Source: Tipula vernalis (Eukaryota > Arthropoda > Insecta > Diptera > Tipulidae). From it: a stretch of DNA of 64,000 nucleotides. The number at the start of each line of letters is the position of its first letter. Within the stretch, counting starts at the first letter, position 1. A program made the position numbers and the translations under genes. Positions 48,070 through 60,352 of the stretch are shown here, in pieces. The notes beneath the pieces are model-generated. The model saw only the letters and a program-made list of their open reading frames with translations. It ran no database searches and was not told the origin of the DNA. The stretch is taken from NCBI GenBank assembly GCA_958295665.1, contig OY282558.1, positions 337,687,106-337,751,105 on the forward strand, given 5' to 3'.

Positions 48070-48955
48070 ACATTAGATTCAAAAGATTCAAAAAATTCTT
48101 AAGGTTCATAAAATTCAAAAGATTTATAAGATTCATACGACTTATAACAATGATAAGATTCATAAGATGTACAAGATTCATAAGGTTCATGAGATTCAAA
48201 ATCCTAAGATTCATAAGATTTGTTTAAGTTCATCGAATTTAAAAATTCATAAGATGCAGTTAATTCACAAGGTTCTTAGGATTCTTAAGGTTAATAAGAT
48301 TCACGATGAGATGCGTAGGATTCATAAGATTCATGGGAATTATGGAATTCATAAGGTTCATAAAATTAATCATTTCACTAGATTCAAACGACTCATAAGA
48401 TTCACAAAATTAGGTAAGATTCAAAGATGAGAAAATTCATTAGATTTCAATGTTTCATAAGATTCGTTTAAGATCATAGAATTCAAAATTCATAACATAG
48501 AAAATATTATTGAGATTCCAAAGATTGATAAGATTTAGTTGATCTACAAGTTTCATAAGCGTCATAAGATTTGTAAGATATGTGAGATCCATAAATTCAT
48601 AAGATTCTTAAAATTCATAAGATTCGTACAAGTATATATCGTATTTCGTATAAGCATCATAAGGTTTATAAGATCCATAAAATTAATAAGGTACAGAGGA
48701 TTAATAAGATTCGTTAGACTCACAAGATTCATAAGATTTGAAGATTAATAGGATTCATATGATTCATAAGACTCACGATATTCATAAGGTTTATAAGATT
48801 CATGAAATTTATAAAATTCATAAGTCTCCTATGATTCGTAAGATTCGTTTAAATTCATGGAATTTAGATTCGTGAGATTTATGAAATTCATAAGAATCAT
48901 AAGGTTTAAGAGATTTAAATGATTCATAAAAAAGACGAACAAGATAAATTACATT
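48070..48955. repeat. TTCATAAGA satellite array 2
   Basis: About 0.9 kb of the same degenerate unit as array 1, following the second core module and preceding AACAAGATAAATTACATTCA and the third core. Array tails share GAATCGACAGTGATGGGTGA-like sequence (AATTCGACAGCGGTGGATAA near 47525). Confidence 0.95.
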
Positions 48956-49439
48956 CACAGCTGAATCGACAGTGATGGGTGATTTGGAAAATTTTGAATA
49001 ATTTTGTAAGAAATTCGTTTTAAATTCAGAAAGTTTTGTGAAACAATTCACTGTGTGACAATAAGGCCAATTCATCGAGGATACCGTCTATTGACATACA
49101 GCCACATCTTTGTGAATATTTAATAATGACAATCCATTTAGTCGCTCTTCGCCGATTGTGTTTCGTAGGTAATTTTTAAAGCTCCTGAGGAAGATCTACT
49201 GAAATCTTTAAAATAACACGGCTAATATTGTGCCTCTTTGTTTACTTTTCTTTTAAGTGAAGAATCAAATATAGGTTGCATGAATTATTCCTATAACAAA
49301 AATTGATTATTTTCCTAATTAAAATTATAAATGAATTTGTTTACTGTGTGTTTTCGACACATCACCATAATTTTATGATATACGAAGTTCATGAGGAAGG
49401 GGTTTTAACCTCCGCAGCCTCCTCATATCTACGCCACTG

Positions 49440-50119
49440 CTACATACGCGATAAGAACTTTGTAAATGTAATATTAGCAAGATTGTAAAATATAATTAGC
49501 CATTTGCCAAATTCAATTTTTGGTTTTATCTGTGCTCGCTTAGGCAGCGCTGCTGTATACCACAATAGGACAGTAAAATTTAAATGTGAAAAATTTCATA
49601 CAAAAACACGAAAATTGTTGATTTTTATATTAATTTTTATGCGGAAAAACAACGTGTCCATTTACATATTATAGAATAAATATGACGTTTGTAGTATTAA
49701 ATTTAATTATTAAACACATATTGCGATGTTTGAATTGAACAAACTATTAAATAAGTGGAATCAGAAACACGAATTTGGTTAAAATAGTGAGGTTATGTTT
49801 CGAAATTTTCTGTATTTTTAAATTTTAGACTGAGTGCAATACAAACGTAATGAATCATCTAACTGAAAGAAACCGATCAACATCAATAATAACAGTATTG
49901 CGTTACTTTTTCATCGAAAAAGTTGGTTTTCGACAACCGGCGTATCCACATTTTACATCCGTCTGGTTTATTTTTGGCATTGAGAAAATGCAAAAAAAAA
50001 ATGTTTGGATTAAATTATTTTTTTTTTAAATATAATGTATGGTTGTCAGGTTTTAAAAATATTTTTAGAGTTGTGGCGCCTCTAATGCCAAATACGAGAA
50101 TTAAATTTGGGAAGATTTG
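49440..50119. other. No recognisable feature
   Basis: A+T-rich unique-looking sequence between the macrosatellite and a LINE 3' end. Confidence 0.4.
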
Positions 50120-50140
50120 TAGGTTAGGTTAGGTTAGGTT
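50120..50140 (+). repeat. (TTAGG)4 run at LINE 3' tail
   Basis: TAGGTTAGGTTAGGTTAGGTT; read with the LINE (minus strand) it is (AACCT)n directly after the 3' UTR. The unit equals the canonical insect telomere repeat, but the length and position indicate a LINE tail. Confidence 0.9.
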
Positions 50141-51236
50141 GGAGTGGCTGCTTACGCACACTTAGACCGGTGACGGTCCATTGTGATACCACAGGATGTA
50201 TCTCCTTTTACCCCTATTGGAACCATTTCGAGCTACTTATGTAGCGTAAGACGTCCCGCACTTTAATGTTTTCGAGATCCGAGAGGCAGTCCATCCTGAA
50301 CTTACCTAAGTGTTTGTGCCTTCTGAGAGCCAATGCTGGACACGAGCAAAGGAAGTGGACCAACGTCTCTTCCTCCTCTTCGTCCAAGCAGCTTCTGCAG
50401 AAGTCATTAGCCTCCAGACCCAGCCTTCTTGCATGTTCTCCAAAAAGGCAGTGTCCCGTGAGTATTCCTACGACCGTTCTTAATTCACGTCTTCGTAAGG
50501 ATATTAATGCCCTAGTGCGCCCCAAGTCCAGCTTTGGCCAAACATGTCTTGCAACTCTACAGGTTATTGTGTTAGACCACCTTTCCCCCGCTGAGGATAG
50601 CGCCTGCTTCCCAAGTGCTTGTCTCAGCGCTGTGATAGGCCTCCCCAGACTTGCCCTTTCCGGTTGCAGCTGGAGAGTCGTACCATGCCTAGCAAGTTCA
50701 TCTGCCCTGCAGTTCCCCATGACGCCCGAGTGACCTGGGACCCAGACTACCTGGATGTTGAAATGCTCACCCATCTCATTTAGAGATGAGTGACAACTCA
50801 ACGCCACCCGTGACGCCAAAGACACCGATTCTAACGACCGGATCGCCGCTTGACTGTCCACATAGATTGTGATATCGTCTGAGGATAACACATTATGCTT
50901 CAACCACGTCATGACCTCCTCAATCGCTACGACTTCAGCTTGGTACACGCTGCAGTAATCAGGGAGACGAACAGAAATATTTACATTTAATTTGTCACAG
51001 AATACTCCAGCTCCTACTTTGCCGTCTAGCTTGGAGCCATCTGTGAAGAATTGCAACGCTTCGGTTTCCAATAACGGTCTATCCCTCCAGGATTCCCTTG
51101 AAGGGAAGGAGGTCCGAAATCGCTTCTCGAAGCGTAGAGTAGGTTTAATGTAGTCAAGATTCGCCAGCTCATCCTTCAACGATCTGACTATAGTAGAGTG
51201 TCCTATACTAAGACACCTCAATTTGTAATTATTCAA
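50141..51236 (-). CDS. 5'-truncated LINE, intact RNase H and C-terminal zinc motif
   Basis: A 340-codon open frame (50214-51236) followed by a 73-bp 3' UTR. RNase H motifs with catalytic acids: TDGSKLDGKVGAGVF near residue 66, SVYQAEVVAIEE near 97, TIYVDSQAAIRS near 122 and VPGHSGVMGNCRADELA near 165. The conserved LVGxLTGH-type stretch appears as VVGILTGHCLFGEHARRLGL, then a zinc motif CRSCLDEEEE..VHFLCSC and a PALALRRHKHLG tail. This is the end of an I/R1/LOA-type ORF2; reverse transcriptase is missing, so it is a 5'-truncated insertion. No stop or frameshift, so it is young relative to its neighbours. Related to the fragments at 31030-32345 and 39440-40065. Confidence 0.88.
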
Positions 51237-51717
51237 AAATTTAAACGGTTTAAAATTTTATGAGATTACAATTGATTTAGCAGCTAACCTGTTTCATTTT
51301 ACCAAATTCTGAAATTAGGAAATAATTTAACTAAAATTGTATGTCGTTTTCAACTTGGGTACTGTACTAGACAAATTTCATAAATATTGAAATTCTGTGA
51401 AAATAAAAAATTTTAAACAGATTCTGAAAAATAACACATCTTAATAGATTTTCCAAAAAAAGTTAAACATTTTTTATTATATATTTAAATGGAATGAATT
51501 AATTCCTTTTTTGATAGCGTTTTAGTCGTAGGTATTGCAGATTTACTGACTGAGAAAGTAGTATAAAAATAAATACGATAACTTCCAGTACAAGCAAATC
51601 AATACGGCAACATTGGTTCTATTTTTACCAGCCACAAAAATTGGCCATAGGCTAATTATTTAGATATATTAACATCTTGCGATGTAACAACGAAAACTTT
51701 TTACAATATTTAAAATT

Positions 51718-52050
51718 AATTTTCAATATTCTCAATTTTTACAAAAAACAAAAGTTTTTAAATTTATCACTTTCTTTAATTGTGAATATTTTTATTTATT
51801 TATAATAATTATAAAAAACACTAACTAACAATAACAACAAACTGCTCATCATCAGGTTATTTTAAAAGCTCTTAACTTTTCTATGTGAACAGAATGAGTT
51901 TTTAAAATATCCTGATGATGAGCGGTTTTAACGCTTGAAACTAGTAGTTGTTTTTATAATTATTATAAATAAATAAAAATATTCACAATTAAAGAAAGTG
52001 ATAAATTTAAAAACTTTTGTTTTTTGTAAAAATTGAGAATATTGAAAATT
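51718..52050. mobile_element. 333-bp foldback element
   Basis: The two arms are essentially perfect inverted copies for about 120 bp (AATTTTCAATATTCTCAATT to TTTATTTATAATAATTATAA), then less similar with a shared GCTCATCATCAGG / CCTGATGATGAGC. A small unpaired centre lies near 51880. No clear target duplication. Near-perfect arms suggest recent formation or gene conversion. Confidence 0.85.
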
Positions 52051-52289
52051 TATTTTAATTTTTTAGCTTTTTCTTTTATGAATAAGAATCCTGTAACAGA
52101 TCGGTTTTTTAAATTTCATCTACATTATCCGCAGCCGCAAAAAAAAAACTTTGATGGCATATGTATGTATGTGTATATCCTCGAACGGGGAATACTTTGG
52201 GGGCGACAAAATAAATTATTATGATTGAACTTAAAATTTGTGTTTTATTTAACAATTTCCGATACTTTTTTGACCGAATGTATAATAGG

Positions 52290-52700
52290 TCTTTGTAAAT
52301 ATGTTGGTTCTTTCGCTTATTATTTGTAAATACTGGTCAAAAGCCGTGCCAGAAAATGTTCCTCAAACCATAACGTTCCCACCTATGTAAACCTTGCCGG
52401 CCGACTTAAGCAAATTAATAATTCGTCATTCGACTTTCTACAAAACGCCAATGATTTGTGCAAGTGTTATTTCGTGAAATTAAACAGCCGACGTCTCTGC
52501 ATAATTTGAGGTGTTTCGGCTTCATTTAATTTCCTGGCTTCATCTTTTCTGTCCGTTGTTTTTCGAGTTCGTTCTCGTTCCATATTTCTAGGTTTAACCG
52601 CACGATAAAATATCTTGTTTGAACAGCCTAAATCCGCTGCAATTGCTCGTTTTATTGCTTTTTGTTTGCAATATTTGCAATGTGACCACATGTAATGTGA
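52290..52700 (-). pseudogene. Tc1-like transposase relic
   Basis: Minus-strand reading gives a basic helix-turn-helix-like segment (52467-52691, KAIKRAIAADLGCS) and then GKVYIGGNVMV and GTFSGTAF near 52340-52400, matching the VMVWGxFSxxG block before the second Asp of Tc1 transposases. Most of the core is deleted and stops are present. Confidence 0.5.
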
Positions 52701-52719
52701 CCTCGAATCCCGAATAATT

Positions 52720-54499
52720 AATACAGCTTTGTAATAACTTTGTAAATAATATTATTTGCCGCGTTGCAATCGGAATACGAAATCAACGATTTTCATTATT
52801 AAAACCCACAAAATGAAATTTTATATAATGGTTTACCTGAAACAGTACCTACCTAAAAATCGTCTACCTAAAAAAAATAAATCTAATTATTATAAACCAG
52901 TGAGTGAATCATCAGTGAATGAAGAATGTTTATTTAAGATCAAATTGCTTAAAATATTATGAAATTACAATTTAGAAAAAATGCGTACTTTTAAATTTCA
53001 ATTCACTTCATTAATAATTGTGTTTCGAAATTTAAGCGGTCTGTATTTCTGAAGACAATATTTCAAAATTGAGACAATTTTTTGTTTCGATTTTTTTTAT
53101 CTAAATCGATATTTTGGTTGGCGAGATTGCAAGACGATCCCTTTATATGGGATCTATCTGGGTTTGAATAGGGTTGGATTGATTGGTGTCTAACATATTC
53201 GAAATTATCAATTATTAGAGATTCTCGCTTATACAGGAAATTTGCTAAACATGAGTTGTGCATGAATTTACAGAATTAGTGATCAATCAATATTTTCGAT
53301 GTTTTCTTTGACATTCCGAGCTTTTTAAATTTATTATTCGAAATTTTATATTCGATATTATTCTAGTTAATGTTGGAGTTGAACTACAAGTAAGCGTATC
53401 ACTCGGTTAAATTATTTTGTAGAGAAAATATTCTCTGAGTAGTATTCAAGGTTTTGCAAAGTCTGCATGACATTTTTCATATTATTTGAGATTCTTAGGG
53501 ATTTCATGTTTTTTTTAAGATTTATCTATGAATTTATGTTTATCCGGGTTTTTCCAGAAAATTCGAAAATTTATATGTGTTCTAGAGTTGTAAGATTGTA
53601 CAAGGTTCTCGAGATTACTCGTGTTTCTCGATATTACTTGAAATTGGCAAGAGGCTTCGTTATAACTTGTTACAGAATCAGTGGTTTATCGAACATTTTG
53701 TTATTAAGCCTCCCATGATTTGCGTAGCGTCGTCATACTTATAAACACACACGGTTAACATACATTGTACGGGACGCTAAATTAGATATCGATGATATTT
53801 TTCTAGGATATTTCAGATTTTCAGAAACACTGATATATTGCGAAATATGGATCTGGATTTTGAATAGGGATATATTGCAAACTCAAACATTTGGCTGTTT
53901 CGTTTCGAGATTATTCCATACTTCGTTGATGTAACAGATTGTTCAAAAATATTTTTGATTCTTCGAGAGTATTTCAAATTCAAAAGATTTATATTATTGA
54001 AAATTGGTCGATGTTACTTCATAGTTTATTGGGGTTGACTTGTTAAGTTACTGCTTTTAGTTCAGTTGAAGTCATGATATGTAACAAGATCATTGTGCAA
54101 TACTCGTGTTTTTTTTAGATAATGTATGCACTCGTATATTATGTGCAATGTCCCACATTATTTCTCCTGGCTAATATTGTCTTTCAATCTTCGAATTATT
54201 TAGCTTTATTTAGCTTTCTGTAAATACTATAACAGACTTTTAAAACGGTGCTCATCGGGTATCAAGTTGTAATTCTAAACGAGTTTTCCAATTTGAATTT
54301 TAAATCATATAGGTAATAATCATAATAAATGGATTCGAAATTTGAGACTAAAGAATGCGGTATTACAGGCTTAAAAACAAATAACAACTCAAACGACAAA
54401 CACGCGGTGGAAGAATTAGCAGTGTTATTTTACGCAAACATAGCGTAACTTAGCCAACAATTCCAGTGTGATCAATCATTTGTAGAGTAATTTCTAAGA
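52720..54499. other. No recognisable gene
   Basis: A+T-rich. Between about 53270 and 54000, TTCGAGATT / TCTCGATATT / ATTCGAAATT variants recur loosely, possibly a very old satellite, but periodicity is not convincing. Confidence 0.35.
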
Positions 54500-55640
54500 T
54501 ATTCGCCAATGGTCTTGTGGGAACGCTTGAGCGCCCCCATTAGTAAACCGTTGCATTAAATTTTTCGATTTTTAAAAGGTATCGATTTAGATCAACCAAA
54601 GAGTGACAACTTGGCAGTGGACCGACCATTTCGAGAAAAAACTTTTCGAACAAATGTTTTGAGGTAGTAGTTACTTTCATCAGAATTTTAGTCAGCAATG
54701 AATGTTCATTTGCTTGACAAGTATCAAAAGTTTTGATGAAGTTCCAGAATTTTTCGAACCATCTGAGGAAAAGAGTAATATTCGTTCATTCTCTTGTATG
54801 TGCGTTTTTTTGCCTTGGTAAGCACCTATTGGGATTAAGTCTTTGATCACATATTGAATGTTGTCGTTGCCTTCTAAAGTGATAACTAGTTTACTGGCTT
54901 CTGAAAGTTTAGGGAATATGATTTATTAGGTCTTGGTTTGATTGAGAAGAATTCCCAAATTCTAGAAATGCGGTTTTCTGATTTGATTGAAAACAATTTG
55001 CAGGCTTGGAAGTTGTGGTTTCATTATTTGATTGCAATTCATTTTGTTTAGATGATTCTTCCAGCCTGTGTTGCACCAGTGCTCGTTTAGCACATATATG
55101 TTCGCGTTGTCTTTCGTAAACTCACATTCGGACACATATCTACTTAGATCATCAGCATTACAACTTTTTGAACCGGGCTCATAACAAATTTCATACTAAT
55201 ATTCGACAAGTTTGATTCTCCATTTCAACTGTCGAGATGTTTGACTACTAACTTTCCAAAGCCATATCAGCGGAAGAGCTAGGTTGAATTATTCAATCCT
55301 TCAGCATTTGTTCAATTTGTGATGAAATTTCGCATTCCGTAGTAGTACATTCCGTAATCGATAAGGTTTTTGATAAATTGGTGGAATATTGAGCGTAATA
55401 TTATTTTATGTCTGCATAAGTTAATTTGTCGCCCTTCAAATGAAACGTCATTGAACTTCCGGCAAAATTCTGGTATTGAATGCTTTTCCTACAAATTCGT
55501 GTTGAAAAGATTCAACTGACTTTCGAGTAGTTTTAAATCGGATACGGCGTTATCAATTTGCTCGATTTGGAAAATTTCGTAATTAGATAAATTTTCGGGA
55601 GTAATAGCCAAATTTTTATAGTTCTTTAAAGTAACCCAAG
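54500..55640 (-). pseudogene. Ty3/gypsy-type pol relic
   Basis: Minus-strand fragments in gypsy order: RT entry EISSQIEQMLKD then IIQPSSSADMALE near 55260-55330; fused by deletion to the RNase H end LKWRIKLVEY, CYEPGSKSCNADDLSRY near 55150-55240; then an integrase zinc-domain end CQANEHSLLTKILMKVTTT and FEKFFLEMVGPLP near 54610-54730. Most of RT and RNase H are missing and stops are frequent. Distinct from the integrase fragment at 30120. Confidence 0.7.
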
Positions 55641-55908
55641 TGTTGCAAAACCATTGGATACTTAGAAAAGATTATTCCAAATACACACTCTTGGGTATAT
55701 TTCTTCAGACTGACAATAATACTCACCATCCCTTGTGTTATTTAAAGGAATTCGCAATAATTTACAAACGGGAAATAAAGGGAAAGGGAAATCTGATCCG
55801 AAAACTTGAAAGGTTTGGCGAATAGTGAATTGATTATCTAAACGAATGTTACAATTACATTTTGCTAATGTTTCTATGAGTTGCCAACTGATACCACTTA
55901 AATAATGA

Positions 55909-56330
55909 ACTTTAATCAACGAAATATCAGAACCTGAAATACATAATGACCTTTAATCAACGAAATATCAGAACCTGTATCGATTAATCAATTAAAAATA
56001 TCCAACTTAATTGAAACAGAACTATGGAAACTACAGACATAGAAGTCAGAAAAGAAAAGTTAAAGTTTCAAAGTCGCATGATAACCTCAAATACGTTTTC
56101 CTCAATATAACTCGAAACTGTTTAATTTTAAACGAAAATCGCATAAGAGCTTTTGCGCCTTTTGTTAAAAGTGGAATTTTAAATTGAAGTTTCAAAATGG
56201 CACTATAACCTGAAATTCATTTTTTCTAAGATAACTTAGATCTGAACAGAGCTTTTGTGTCTACTGTATAAAACGGAAAATTTTATTAAAGTTTCCAAGT
56301 TGGTTCATAACTAATTTCGGTTACAGAAGG
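55909..56330. repeat. Two short tandem repeats
   Basis: CTTTAATCAACGAAATATCA occurs twice, 40 bp apart, at 55910 and 55950. From 56065 a ~125-bp unit starting AAGTTTCAAARTSGCA repeats about 2.3 times (56065, 56190, 56296) with GAGCTTTTGYGYCT in each full copy. Both are diverged. Confidence 0.6.
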
Positions 56331-57793
56331 GGAATAAAATCGGAATAAAAGAAGGGGAATTAACCCTTCCTTGAACAAATTAATTTTTTGGCTTATTCGA
56401 AAGTTCTCTTATTTTTTCGGCCCACCCTATACATGCACACATATTAAAAGTTTTTGATATATTCCCACACAACAATTATTTGTCATTAAATATTTTTTGA
56501 AATAGAGTAATCGCTACAGTCTGCTAGCATAGATTATCCTATCTTCTTAGTTGTCTCAACATGGTTAAAAGCACATATTATTGTAACAGTTTCTGGGCAT
56601 AATCAAATCAGTGGCCATCAATAAATTAATAAATGAATTCTGGGCGGTTTAGAGATTTAAGCGATTATAAAACAGTTTTAGAACAAAAAAATACCAAACT
56701 AAAACCACAAAACAATTTTATGGAAAGGATGTTAATGAAATAAAATAATAATAAATTTGGTTTATCGTTGTTTATCGATTTATTGTTTATGTCAGTGGTG
56801 GGTAAGCCAAAGGATTTTATACGACAATTTTTGAAAACAAATTGAACAATAAAACTTGTAAAAAAAAATTTATACTGGACAAAGAAGTAAATATTTATGT
56901 ATCAAAGGTCACAAAATTTAGCTCTCTACTTATTCCATCTTGCGACATGAGGCCTGCAGGCCTTCATACTCATTCCAGAGTATGTAAATAATTACCGCGA
57001 AGAAGTTGTATTCTTCTGTATGAATTATGAGAAATTGTCGTAAACACTGATTTGGCTTGCCCACCACTGGATTTATATTAATTTATGACCACGGTTAGTG
57101 CTAAACCGCAATATGGTAATTAATTTAATCAGCCTAATTTCTAAATTATCTAGAAACGTACAAAAATTCACTATAGGTACATACATACATAAACAAATTG
57201 TATGTACTTTGAACATTTAAATAAAATTTAATTTAAACCAGTTGCGTTTTAATTTATGGTAAATGTACATGCAAGGTAAATAGAAATACATATAGTATAC
57301 GATACGTCATACCTGCGAGTACATACAAAATTTAGTTTGATTCTGTACAAATCGGCAAAGTTCAGTTCGAATAAATTTTTTAGACAGTTTCACAAAATAA
57401 TACAACTTGACTTTAACGTTACTCACTATCTAAATAAAAATAGTTTCCTATCTAAATGTTAAAATTATGTGAAAATATAAAATTTTTGAAAATTCATAGA
57501 CTTTTTACATAATTTAAAATGGTATAATTTTTAAAATTTTAGGCAGTTACAATAAAATATTGTTAGTAATCGAATTAGGACGTTATATACGTAGATACGT
57601 TGAAATAATTTCAACCTACATAAGATTCTAATAAGATAGCGACTGCGTCTGGGCCTTTGTAGAAACGGGACCGTTACATTGAGAATGTATCTATTTTTAC
57701 CTATAATGTTTTAAGGAATTCGTTTGACTTCATCACTATTCGGTGAGATCTTTTCTAACCTTGAATAACTTTTTAAACAATTTAGGTTGTAGC
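56331..57793. other. No recognisable gene
   Basis: A+T-rich. A short palindrome, GAGGCCTGCAGGCCTTC, near 56950 and ACATACATACATA near 57180 are the only features noted. Confidence 0.4.
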
Positions 57794-59636
57794 TAGGGAA
57801 TCCAATACTGGACGAAAAATCAATACCCGGTATTTCGGTATTAAAACCGGAAATTAATTGAGTCACACTTTTTTCAAAAATTATTCATATTTTTATTGGT
57901 AATGTATGAAAATTTACATTTATTTATTTTGCAATATAAATTAATAAAAATAATTCATTAAAATAATAATTAAATTAAACATAAGAAACTTAAAAATCAC
58001 AATTCATTAAAATATATTTCAATAAATATTTTGTTGGTCTATTTTGTAGAATACTTATCGAATTGTTATTTATCTCCTTTGAAATACCCTCTTATAAAAC
58101 AAAGAGCATCCAAAGTTATGTCATCCATTCTGCATCGCAACATATTTAAAATTACAGCGGCCGCAAAAGCCCTTTCGGGTTCAACGCTGTTTGGGTGAAC
58201 CGTTAAAAGAAGTTCATAAACCTGTTGGAGATATTTTCCCCGCACATCTTCATCCTCAAACAGGCTCATTTCTTTTTTTTTAGGCGTTTGGTTGGATCCC
58301 CTGCGCGTTCTGGTAGTTTTCCCGACTTTAAAATTTTTTTGTTTCAAAATGGCTGCGTCTAACTGCTTCTTCAATAAATTTTCAAACTTTTCTGTTGTTT
58401 CATCAATCTCAACCTCACTGACCTCTGAATCTATAATTTCATCTGCCCGCTCTTCAGGAGCAATTCCAAAGTCCCATTTGATTCACAACACCTAACAGTG
58501 AATTGAGAATACTTGTTTTTGATACAAGAGGGAAATTAAAATTTATTAGGTTTGTATTTCTTTTTGTGTCCGCTATTTAACTATCATCTCCAAGAGTTTT
58601 ATGCAGATAGCAAATTAGATCAGACATTTCCGTTCTTCTTGCAAGTATGCATTCTTTCAACGCACTAAGAAGTTCTTGGCTCAGTGATGACTTAATTTCA
58701 CTTAGCCTATCAAATATAAATTTGATCGTCGTGTCTGCAGAAAGTGAGTTAGCGTCTTCGCGACATAGTGACTCAACAGCTAATTTTACCGGCAAAAGTG
58801 CTGAGATTGTGACTGAAACAGTTTCAAAATCGACATCAGTAAAATGTATACCTAGTTTTAAATCTATATCTGATTTTTGAATGCTTGATTTTAATTTGTG
58901 AAAACGTTCGAGCATTGCTAATAGACTATTCCATCTAGACTTGGAATCTAAGATTAAGCAATATTCGTTGCCAAATTTGAGATTTACATAATTTTGTAGT
59001 GTCTCATTTTTTGTTGGTGAACGTTTAAATAGTTTCACAATTTTTCTGGCTTTTTGTATAAGCTGATTATGTGTTATGTCTGTACCTCGTCCCTGTATTT
59101 CGTAATCCATTACTAATCCATCCTCACCATATTCATATACATCCCCTTCGACTGCATCATAATTACTGGATTCTTCAGTTTCGGAATCTGAATTAATGTA
59201 AATTGACTCATTCGGATCTTCAGTTGTATATTTTTTATAAAGAACATCTACGACCGCAAGTTGTATCGCATGTGCCAAACACAACTGCTGAGCAGTCGGT
59301 ACTAATTGGCCTACTTTCTGCATAACTGCAGCACCGTCATTTGTTAAACAAACAATATTGTTCTCCAATGACAAATCATACTGATTCAATTACTCATTTA
59401 AAACTGAAACACATTTTGCTCCAGGTAAACTTCCATTGATTCGGAGAAGTCCTAAATTCCAAAATTTTGATATTTATGTATCGACGATTCCTTAGAGAAG
59501 TCCACTCATCGAAAGTAATACTAAACCATTTTCCTTTTAATTTATAATCCGATATTTCAGTAATTAATATATACGAATAGTTTCGCTATAATTATTGGCG
59601 ATTTTTTGTAAGATGATGGTTGATTTTGGAAGTTTG
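57794..59636 (-). mobile_element. hAT transposon, left terminus present, right part displaced by copia-type insertion
   Basis: The left end TAGGGAATCCAATACTGG resembles hAT termini and nearly matches the MITE at 1772-1849. The interior carries a minus-strand hAT transposase relic. The sequence is cut at 59636 by the LTR of a copia-type element; the other hAT end should lie beyond the right edge of the window. Confidence 0.7.
58066..59570 (-). pseudogene. hAT transposase pseudogene
   Basis: N- to C-terminal on the minus strand. FSITFDEWTSLRNRRYINI near 59500 is followed by a frame change. The RNase H-like core at 58577-59389 has NIVCLTNDGAAVMQKVG, then CLAHAIQLAVVDVLYK and an acidic insert (ESIYINSDSETEE), then SRWNSLLAMLERFHKL. 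Another frame change precedes the dimerisation region at 58066-58374 (VEPERAFAAAVILNMLRCRM then LDALCFIRGYF). The N-terminal BED finger is not visible; it would lie to the right, across the LTR insertion. Two long open blocks remain, but the gene is broken. Confidence 0.85.
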
Positions 59637-59858
59637 TGTAGAAACTATAGATCTACTTTAACTGCGTAATCTATTTGCCAGCTGTAATTAGTTTAAGTAA
59701 AATAAAAGGAAACCGAAATGCTTTAATATAAATGTATAACTGCTTTATTAGCTGTATTACAAAGAAGTGGAAAAACAATATGAGTTTTGACGTTTAGATT
59801 AGCATGAGTTGATTCAATATTAAATCGGTCTGATCATTTCCCAATGAGCATTTCAACA
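59637..59858 (-). repeat. 3' LTR of copia-type element (222 bp)
   Basis: Plus-strand start TGTAGAAACTATAG and end CATTTCAACA. Matches 63817-64000 base for base with scattered differences (ATCTAC/AGCTAC, AAAGGA/AAAGTA, GTATAACT/GTAGTACT). Confidence 0.95.
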
Positions 59859-59870
59859 CTCCTCCTCAAT
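59859..59870 (-). other. Polypurine tract
   Basis: In element orientation ATTGAGGAGGAG abuts the 3' LTR start TGTTG. This is the expected position for plus-strand priming. Confidence 0.85.
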
Positions 59871-60330
59871 TTAATAGTTGTAATTGCTCGACGAACTTCA
59901 CGTGTTTTGATGTTGGCAACGGCTTTGTCATGATATCCGCCAGCATTTCGTCTGTTGGACAGTACGTACACCTTATGATTCCCTTTTCGATGTAGTCTTT
60001 AACAAAGTTTCGTCGCGTATCGATGTGCTTTGTTCTATTTGACAACTTTTCCTCTTCAATCAAACTTAGGCAACTTTGATTGTCGTCATGTATCACTACC
60101 GCTGACGCTATCGATTGCTGCATATCCTCTAGCAAATGCCTGAGCCAAAAAACCTCCTGACACGCGTCCGATAATGCTACGAACTCAGATTCTGTCGATG
60201 AGAGTGCCACACATTTTTGCTTTCGGCACGTCCAACTGACTGTTGCGCCATTGACGATGAACACATAACCGCTGTTCGATTTTCTGTCGCTCTTGTCTTC
60301 GGTCCAACTTGCATCCGCATAGCCATACAA
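59866..60330 (-). pseudogene. Copia-type RNase H domain
   Basis: 154 open codons: GYADASWTEDKSDRKSNSGY with the first Asp, SSTESEFVALSDACQE with Glu, HDDNQSCLSLIEEE with Asp, and RTKHIDTRRNFVKDYI with the terminal His/Asp block, ending just before the PPT. All catalytic residues look present, but the domain is separated from RT by a frame change near 60350. Confidence 0.9.
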
Positions 60331-60352
60331 CAGTTCACCGTCATGTTTGCTG

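Larger units (their letters stand above)
45469..49439. mobile_element. Macrosatellite enclosed by hAT-type termini
   Basis: Left end CAATGGCGTAGCCAG (45469) and, in complement, right end CAGTGGCGTAGATATG (49439) match the CAGTGGCGTAG ends of insect non-autonomous hAT elements. GGAGGGGTT / GGAGG..AACCCC follows on each side. No 8-bp duplication is evident (CCTTGGAA versus CTACATAC). The interior holds three copies of a core module beginning ACACCGTCTATTGACA (near 45619, 47609, 49079), with GCCACATCTCAGTGAATATT and GCCGATTGTGTTTCG. The first two are followed by long TTCATAAGA arrays. Periods are about 1.99 and 1.47 kb. The third core is truncated. No protein coding. Confidence 0.65.

Noticed and set aside
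46601..48748. Frames with Asn-Leu-Met or Ile-Arg-Phe repeats
   Set aside because: Translations of the TTCATAAGA satellite; periodic by composition.
46250..48955. CRISPR-like array
   Set aside because: No alternation of constant repeats and unique spacers; a eukaryotic short-unit satellite.
50120..50140. Telomere or interstitial telomeric repeat
   Set aside because: Only four units, exactly at a LINE 3' end; better read as the element's tail.
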